Shown one piece after another: positions 39,930-44,490 of a stretch of DNA of 44,490 nucleotides. The notes beneath the pieces were generated by a model. The model saw only the letters and a program-made list of their open reading frames with translations, was not told the DNA's origin and did not search any database. The stretch lies in the NCBI GenBank assembly GCA_035293845.1, contig DATGMB010000047.1, positions 1 through 44,490 on the forward strand. The letters run 5' to 3'. The translations under genes were made by a program, and so were the position numbers. The DNA is from DATGMB01 sp035293845. Lineage in GTDB: Bacteria; Acidobacteriota; Terriglobia; Bryobacterales; Bryobacteraceae. Within the stretch, counting starts at the first letter, position 1. Every line of letters begins with the position of its first letter.

Positions 39930-40784
39930 TTAGATGTCCAGCTTGGATAAATAGGCGAAACTCTGGCGAAGGCTCGCCACCGGATCGCCCGGCGTCTGGT
40001 CCTGCTCCACGAAATAGTGCTCCACCCCGGCATCGGACGCCGCTTTGAGCACCGCCGGCCAGTCGATCGTGCCGCTGCCGACCTCCTTAAAGGTGGTCCG
40101 CGGCACGCTCTCGTTGTACCGCACCGGGGTATCGGCGGCCTTGTCCTTGAGGTGCACTAGAGGCACGCGCCCGGCCACGTGATGGATCGCCTGAGCCGGG
40201 TCATGCCCGGCCACGCTGACCCAGAAGCAGTCGACCTCGAAGCCTACCAGCTTCGGATCGGTTTCTGCGATCAGGGTATGAATGAGCGGCTCGCCGTCCA
40301 CCGGCTCGAACTCGAAAGCGTGATTGTGGTAGCAGAAACGCAGCCCGGCGGCGCGGGCGCCTTCCGCGGCGCGATTGAGCTTCGCGGCAAGAGCCTGGAT
40401 CGCCGCGCGCCCGCCGCGTTCATTCGGCGGAAGGTAGGGAAAGACGGCGAAGGTGAAGCCTTTTTCCTTCAGATCGGCGTAGGTGCGGGCCAGCTCATCC
40501 GCCGGCCCTTGCGTCACCAGCTTCGAATCGAGGTGCGCGCTCACCGCCTTCAGCTTCGTTTTCTGAAGCGACGGCCAGATCTGCGCCACCGGCACGCCGC
40601 CGGTTTCGATCTCGCGGTACCCGGCGGCCTCGATCGCCTGCAGCGTTTCGAGCGGATGCTGCGGAAGCACCGTGCGCGCCGTATAGAGTTGAACGCCGAT
40701 CGCGCCAAGCCGTTTGGCGCGGCCCGCGGAGGCCAGAGCGGCGGCCAGGGACCCGGCCTGCAGAAGACTGCGTCGAGAGAGCAT
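39930..40784 (-). CDS. sugar phosphate isomerase/epimerase-like TIM-barrel protein, Tat-exported
   Basis: A 284-aa protein. A twin-arginine signal is at the start (SRRSLLQAGSLAAALASAG). The AP-endonuclease-2/xylose-isomerase-like TIM barrel follows: GVQLYTARTVLPQHPLETLQ, EAAGYREIETGGVP, CYHNHAFEFEPVDGEPLIHT, VGFEVDCFWVSVAGHDPAQA and VPLVHLKDKAADTP with GSGTIDWPAVLKAA. Metal ligands (His/Glu/Asp) sit in CYHNHAFE, EVDCFW and HLKDK. Start is ATG 40784 rather than the upstream ATGs, because the Tat motif starts there. The substrate is unknown. It stands alone. Confidence 0.85.
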   Translation of the reverse strand: MLSRRSLLQAGSLAAALASAGRAKRLGAIGVQLYTARTVLPQHPLETLQAIEAAGYREIETGGVPVAQIWPSLQKTKLKAVSAHLDSKLVTQGPADELARTYADLKEKGFTFAVFPYLPPNERGGRAAIQALAAKLNRAAEGARAAGLRFCYHNHAFEFEPVDGEPLIHTLIAETDPKLVGFEVDCFWVSVAGHDPAQAIHHVAGRVPLVHLKDKAADTPVRYNESVPRTTFKEVGSGTIDWPAVLKAASDAGVEHYFVEQDQTPGDPVASLRQSFAYLSKLDI

Positions 40785-40857
40785 GAGCACATTGTATGCT
40801 CCCATCGCACGCCGGAACACTTCGCGCCGGCCGCGGCTGTCCCGGCTGCGCCCTGAT

Positions 40858-41748
40858 TCAGATGCTCACTACCGGACACGGCGATTCGCGGATGATCGCA
40901 TACGCATTCGCCCGCAGCCGCCCCATCACGCCGCTATGCAGGCTGCGCCCGATCACCAGCAGATCCGCGCCGAGCTCTTCGACCGCGCGGCTGACCGCCG
41001 CCGCCGCGTCGCCCGTCTCCACGTGCATGTCGCCGCATACCGGCATCCCTTCCTGAAGCTGCGCCATCTGCTCGCGCGCCATGCGCGCCAGCTCCGCGCC
41101 CCATTCCGGATCGAACGTGAGTCCGCCCAGCGCGGCCGTCGACCCCGGAACGGCATGCACCAGCGACAGCGCCGCCCCGCACTGCCGCGCCATGCGCGCC
41201 GCCCACGCCAGCACCTCGCGGCTGCGCGGGCCCAGATCGAGCGCGCACGCGATGCGCCGCCACTGCACGTCCCGCCACTCCGGCGCCGCTTCGAGGTGGG
41301 GACCGGTCCAGACCGGGCAATCCACATCGTGCAGCACCTTGGCCGTGACCGAGCCGATCAAAAAGCGCCGGAACGGCCCGTACCCGTGTGTGGACATGAC
41401 GACCATATCGCAGCGCTCGGCATGCGCGAAATCGACGATCGCGCCCGCCGCATCGCCTTCGAGCAGCACCGGCCGCGCCCGGATGCCTTCGGGAATCTGC
41501 GCCACGAAAGCGTCGAGCCGCGCCTTTGCAGCCGCGGTGCGGTCCGCGATCACCTCCGGCAACGCGGCATACGCGGTGCCTTCCCCGGCCCCGCTGTACA
41601 AGAGGTACGGCGGAGGTACCACATGCAGCACCACCAGCTCCGCGTGGAAACGGCTCGCCAGCGCCTCCGCATAACGCGCCGCGCCCCGCGAGCGCTCGGA
41701 GAACTCCACCGGCAGCAGGATCTTCCGGATTTCGATCTCTTCGTTCAT
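40858..41748 (-). CDS. tandem universal stress protein (UspA family)
   Basis: A 296-aa protein with two Usp domains. The first (about 7-150) starts IRKILLPVEFSERSRGAARY and ends with the ATP-binding loop MSTHGYGPFRRFLIGSVTAK. The second (about 155-290) starts WRRIACALDLGPRSREVLAW and ends LLVIGRSLHSGVMGRLRANA with the G-x2-G-x9-G(S/A) pattern modified. These cytoplasmic proteins help cells survive stress. ATG 41748 follows AGGAGG. It lies 20 nt from the YbaK gene, which precedes it, so they are probably co-transcribed. Confidence 0.9.
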   Translation of the reverse strand: MNEEIEIRKILLPVEFSERSRGAARYAEALASRFHAELVVLHVVPPPYLLYSGAGEGTAYAALPEVIADRTAAAKARLDAFVAQIPEGIRARPVLLEGDAAGAIVDFAHAERCDMVVMSTHGYGPFRRFLIGSVTAKVLHDVDCPVWTGPHLEAAPEWRDVQWRRIACALDLGPRSREVLAWAARMARQCGAALSLVHAVPGSTAALGGLTFDPEWGAELARMAREQMAQLQEGMPVCGDMHVETGDAAAAVSRAVEELGADLLVIGRSLHSGVMGRLRANAYAIIRESPCPVVSI

Positions 41749-41768
41749 TGGGCGCCTCCTTGGGCCGC

Positions 41769-42257
41769 CTACCACCCGTGCATCGTCGCCGGCTCGCGCG
41801 AGATCGCAACGATTTGCGGCTCCGCCAGCCTGCGGAATTCGGCCATCGTCATGTGGACCACGTCGCGGTGCGTGCCGGCATTAAACGCAATCGTCTCCTG
41901 GCCCGCCAGCGCCGCGTCCAGAAATACGGGGAAGCCGTAGATCGGCCCGATGGGCGGCATCGCGCCCAGCTCGCAATCGGGGAATAGCGTGCCCAATTCC
42001 CCTTCTGTGGCCAGCCGCGCCTGCGTCAGTCCCAGGACCGGCCGGACCTCGTGCAGGTCCACCAGCTTGCTTGCCGGGACCACGACCATGTGGTAGCCGC
42101 CGTCGCCGAAGATCACGACGGTCTTGGCAACCTCCCGCGCGGGAAAGTGTTCCGCGGCGGCTACCTCTCGCGCCGTGTATGCCTTGGGGTGTGTGGTTAG
42201 GGTGAATTCCGCGTGGTGGGAATCGAGAAAACTACGGAGTCGTTCGGAAAGCGGCAT
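41769..42257 (-). CDS. YbaK/EbsC-type aminoacyl-tRNA deacylase
   Basis: A 162-aa protein. The YbaK/ProX fold is seen in FTLTTHPKAYTAREVAAAEH, VAKTVVIFGDGGYHMVVVPA, LATEGELGTLFPDCELGAMP and PPIGPIYGFPVFLDAALAGQ and FNAGTHRDVVHMTMAEFRRL, with the K in VAKTVV as the conserved editing-site Lys. It hydrolyses mischarged tRNA (Cys/Ala-tRNA-Pro type). ATG 42257 follows GGAGG. It is upstream of the Usp gene in an operon. Confidence 0.9.
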   Translation of the reverse strand: MPLSERLRSFLDSHHAEFTLTTHPKAYTAREVAAAEHFPAREVAKTVVIFGDGGYHMVVVPASKLVDLHEVRPVLGLTQARLATEGELGTLFPDCELGAMPPIGPIYGFPVFLDAALAGQETIAFNAGTHRDVVHMTMAEFRRLAEPQIVAISREPATMHGW

Positions 42258-42309
42258 AAGAACCTCCGTAAACCCGATTATACGCTCAACCGGCGCGCGC
42301 GGCTATCGT

Positions 42310-42590
42310 TTAGCGCGCCGCTTCCGCCGCTCGTGCGGCAAACACCACAAAATGGCCGCCCGGGTCTTTGACCCCGATTTCCACCATGCCGTAGAAGGTC
42401 TTGCGCTCCGGCATCCGAATCGGGTATCCATCCAGGCGGCGCCTCACGTCCGCGAAATCGTCCACCTCGATGAACAGCGGGCACAGGTCCGGTCCGTCGG
42501 TCGAGGCCGGCGCGAGAAACCGAGCCGGCCGGTCCAGAACGGCAAACTCGCTTCGATCGAATCCACGATCAGAACAGGTGTGATCTTCAT
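42310..42590 (-). pseudogene. VOC (glyoxalase-like) protein, internally deleted
   Basis: ATG 42590 begins a clean VOC start (KITPVLIVDSIEASLPFWTG, then RLGF). The end of the fold (PLFIEVDDFADVRRRLDGYP, then FYGMVEIGVKDPGGHFVVFA) lies in a different frame. About 40-45 residues of the middle are missing, so it is a broken gene. It follows the AraC-type gene by 9 nt. Confidence 0.7.
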
Positions 42591-42599
42591 GCCCCGATC

Positions 42600-43341
42600 T
42601 TACGCGCCGCCGCGCCGATCCGTATTGGAAAAAACGGCCATCGGGGGCCTGCCCGTAAACTCGCGAAAATCGCGGATCAGGTGCGCCTGATCGAAGTAAC
42701 CGGCATCGGCGGCAATGATGGACCACTTCAGCCCCGGCGCGCGCGCCCGCCAACGCGGCCGCATTTCGGAAGCGCAACACGCGGCAAAGATGCTTGGGAG
42801 TGAGGCCGCTCGCTTCCAGGCAGCGCCGGCGGAACTGGCGGGGGCTCAGGTTGGCCTGCCGCGCCACCTCATCGACGTCCACCGCTCCGTGCGCCGCCGC
42901 CATCGCGGCGATGGCCCGCTGCACGCCATTCGCCGGCGCCGCAGGGCGCAACACCTCCGCGAATGCCGCCGCGGCATCCTCCGGTGACAGCGCGTCCTCC
43001 AGCCGGTCCGCGAGCGCCCGCGCGGGCGCGCCCCACAGATCTACGAGCGGCGCATCGGAGTCCGTCAAGGCGACGGCCGCGGTCCTCAGGAAAGCGCTCG
43101 CCATTCCCGGCCGGAACCGCACGCCGCAGTGGCGGTCGCGGGCGGGAAGCTCGAACCGGCGCTCCCGCGTCATCGCGCCGACCGCCCGCAGCCCGCCGCC
43201 CGGCGAGTGGACAATATCGAGGCAGCCGTCCGGCGCGACACCGTAATCCGGAACCGTCACCGCCGCATCCACGCTCCACAGGCATTCCACCCACGCCGCG
43301 AGGTGAGGAGGCGGCCGGAACTCGCGATACGCTGCCCGCAT
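42600..43341 (-). pseudogene. AraC-family regulator, frameshifted
   Basis: The N-terminal part is a DUF6597-like sensor domain (YREFRPPPHLAAWVECLWSV, then GVAPDGCLDIVHSP), followed by the first HTH helix pair (VDEVARQANLSPRQFRRRCL, then GLTPKHLCRVLRFRNAAALA). The second half of the HTH continues in another frame (GLKWSIIAADAGYFDQAHLI, then RDFREFTGRPPMAVF) to TAA 42600-42602. One extra base in the G4 run (42732-42735) explains it. Unshifted, the frame runs on to 42310 and fuses with VOC remains, so an automatic call of 42310-43341 is probably artificial. ATG 43341. Confidence 0.75.
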
Positions 43342-43384
43342 CGGTGCTATTGTGCCAGAATCGGGGCCAGCGCGTGCCCCGGCC

Positions 43385-43762
43385 TTACACCCATTTTCTA
43401 CCTTCCCATTCCTTCAAGCCGGAATCGGTCAATCGTTTCAGCTCCGCGGCCACACCGGCCGGCGGCGGCGTCTTGAAATTGAAGCAGGTCTTACCCTGCA
43501 TGCGTTTCTTCAGCTCGGGCGAGATATTCCCGGTGAGCTCCGGCGACATATAAAGCGGCATCAGGTGATAACTCACGTAAGCCTTGCCCAGCCGCACCGA
43601 GCCGAACCACATCGGCTGGCCCTTGTGCTGCGGAAACGGCGATGGCTCGCGTGAGACCAGCGTGTATTCGGCGGGCGTATCGGTCTTGACCTGCAGGCGT
43701 GCGGCATGCCGGGCCATGATCGGCTTGAGCGCGGAAAAAACGGCGGTGAAGTCGGAGGGCAT
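43385..43762 (-). CDS. small conserved protein (DUF1801-like)
   Basis: A 125-aa protein, N-terminus MPSDFTAVFSALKPIMARHA; beta-rich middle with PMWFGSVRLGKAYVSYHLMP, then LYMSPELTGNISPELKKRMQ and GKTCFNFK, typical of the DUF1801/YdhG-like fold of small soluble proteins. It has no catalytic motif that I can name. ATG 43762 lies near the next gene's divergent region. Function unknown; the assignment to DUF1801-like is tentative. Confidence 0.65.
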   Translation of the reverse strand: MPSDFTAVFSALKPIMARHAARLQVKTDTPAEYTLVSREPSPFPQHKGQPMWFGSVRLGKAYVSYHLMPLYMSPELTGNISPELKKRMQGKTCFNFKTPPPAGVAAELKRLTDSGLKEWEGRKWV

Positions 43763-43873
43763 GCCGGCGATTATATTGCAATCGTTGCAACCCGATCGTC
43801 ACTGCCCTGCAACATAGCTTTTCTACACTCGGTACTGAGCAGCCTGGCCAACAATCTTCAATCGGGAGTATAT

Positions 43874-44490
43874 ATGTATCGCTTCTCCGTACGCGTGTGT
43901 ATCGGTGTGCTCGCGCTCGCGGGCGCGCTTTCGGCGCAGGACCGCGCCGGCATCAACGGCGCGGTGACCGACCCCTCCGGCGCACGGATTTCAGGCGCCC
44001 TGGTCGACCTCAAATCGGCCGCAACGGGCCTGCACCGAACCACTCATACGAATGCCGACGGGCTTTATGAGATCACGCCCCTTCCGGTGGGCCTCTATTC
44101 CGTCAGCATCAGCAGCGCCGGGTTCCGGCCGGTGAATATCGATAAGATCGAGCTGCTGTACGGCGAAACCCGCACCATCGACGCCACGCTGCAGGTCGGC
44201 GCCACCACCGAGACCGTCGAGGTTACCGCCGCCGCCGAGGCGCTCAACCGCACCAACGCCGAAGTTGGCGGCGTGATCGAATCGGAGCAGATCAAGGAGA
44301 TTCCGGTCAGCGGACGCAACTGGGCCAGCCTTATGCTGCTCGCGCCGGGCGCGATCAATTACGGCGACGGCGCGCAGCGCTCCATTCGCTTTTCCGGCCA
44401 CTCGCTCGACGACAGCAACTTCACCTTCGACGGCGTCGATACCAGCGGCGTGCAGGAGCAGACGCAGAAGGCCGACACGCGGCTGAATAT
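43874..44490 (+). CDS. TonB-dependent receptor with carboxypeptidase-regulatory-like domain (partial)
   Basis: Runs off the window; 205 codons are seen. A signal peptide (about 1-22, ending ALSAQ) is followed by a CarboxypepD_reg-like domain (GINGAVTDPSGARISGALVD, then HTNADGLYEITPLPVGLYSV), then the start of the plug (EVTAAAEALNRTNAEVGGVI, PVSGRNWASLMLLAPGA). This architecture (Oar-like TonB receptors) is abundant in Acidobacteriota and imports large or bound substrates across the outer membrane. ATG 43874 has GGGAG upstream. The substrate is unknown. Confidence 0.9.
   Translation, partial: MYRFSVRVCIGVLALAGALSAQDRAGINGAVTDPSGARISGALVDLKSAATGLHRTTHTNADGLYEITPLPVGLYSVSISSAGFRPVNIDKIELLYGETRTIDATLQVGATTETVEVTAAAEALNRTNAEVGGVIESEQIKEIPVSGRNWASLMLLAPGAINYGDGAQRSIRFSGHSLDDSNFTFDGVDTSGVQEQTQKADTRLN

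Noticed and set aside
31199..44490. selenoprotein genes read through UGA
   Set aside because: The presence of tRNA-Sec prompted a look for truncated genes with an in-frame UGA; none of the recognised genes here ends early at a UGA followed by conserved sequence.

Overview
The window is a high-GC bacterial segment that most resembles Acidobacteriota of the Bryobacterales/Solibacter kind. The basis is indirect: a TonB-dependent receptor with an N-terminal carboxypeptidase-regulatory-like domain, an ECF sigma / zinc-finger anti-sigma / PDZ cluster, a Tat-exported sugar isomerase-like protein and a tRNA-Sec gene, all in the right-hand third. No 16S or other marker gene is present, so this placement is inference. 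Layout. (1) 11-1821: an IS1111-group IS110 element with perfect 11-bp inverted repeats, a DEDD transposase and an unusually long, strongly folded non-coding tail that is a candidate guide (bridge/seek) RNA. (2) about 2.0-13.8 kb: a leftward, tightly overlapping phage- or plasmid-like module. In transcription order it holds a small protein, an ECF-like sigma factor, a SNF2-type DExH helicase, a coiled-coil protein, a Cys-rich protein, an AEP primase-SF3 helicase, an iteron-like putative origin, a TubC-N-like protein, a VRR-NUC nuclease, several small proteins, a Nu1-like small-terminase candidate, two ParB-type proteins, a small protein, a FliA-like sigma factor and a small protein that ends close to the IS. 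An array of GCTAC-N7-GTAGC palindromes sits just upstream of its first gene. (3) 14.2-26.7 kb: an accessory/defence region with an HNH nuclease, a frameshifted Holliday-resolvase-like endonuclease, several unrecognised genes, a SPARTA pair (TIR-APAZ plus short prokaryotic Argonaute), an uncharacterised SF1-helicase plus 459-aa gene pair, and a convergent AbiJ-type HEPN abortive-infection protein. (4) 26.6-29.3 kb: a recombination module made of a 53-aa protein, a DUF2924 protein, a large serine recombinase and a small helical DNA-binding-like protein, followed by palindromes and then tRNA-Gln and tRNA-Sec. (5) 30.3-44.5 kb: chromosomal backbone with a Crp/Fnr regulator, M48 protease, TIGR00300 protein, QueF, a methyltransferase, an envelope-stress-like operon (ECF sigma, anti-sigma with HEAT repeats, exported beta-type protein, PDZ protein), a sugar isomerase, UspA, YbaK, two decayed genes (AraC, VOC), a small conserved protein and the start of a TonB receptor. 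How it works together: regions 1-4 look like one integrated mobile element or a nest of elements (serine-recombinase driven, phage-like replication, no capsid or tail genes visible) that carries a defence island. Its right edge probably lies between the recombinase module and tRNA-Gln; its left edge is outside the window. The best candidate for something undescribed is the helicase/459-aa pair with its convergent HEPN neighbour, next to SPARTA. The most structurally striking non-coding items are the IS tail RNA, the three-way-junction element at 4816-4882 and the iteron origin at 7389-7553.
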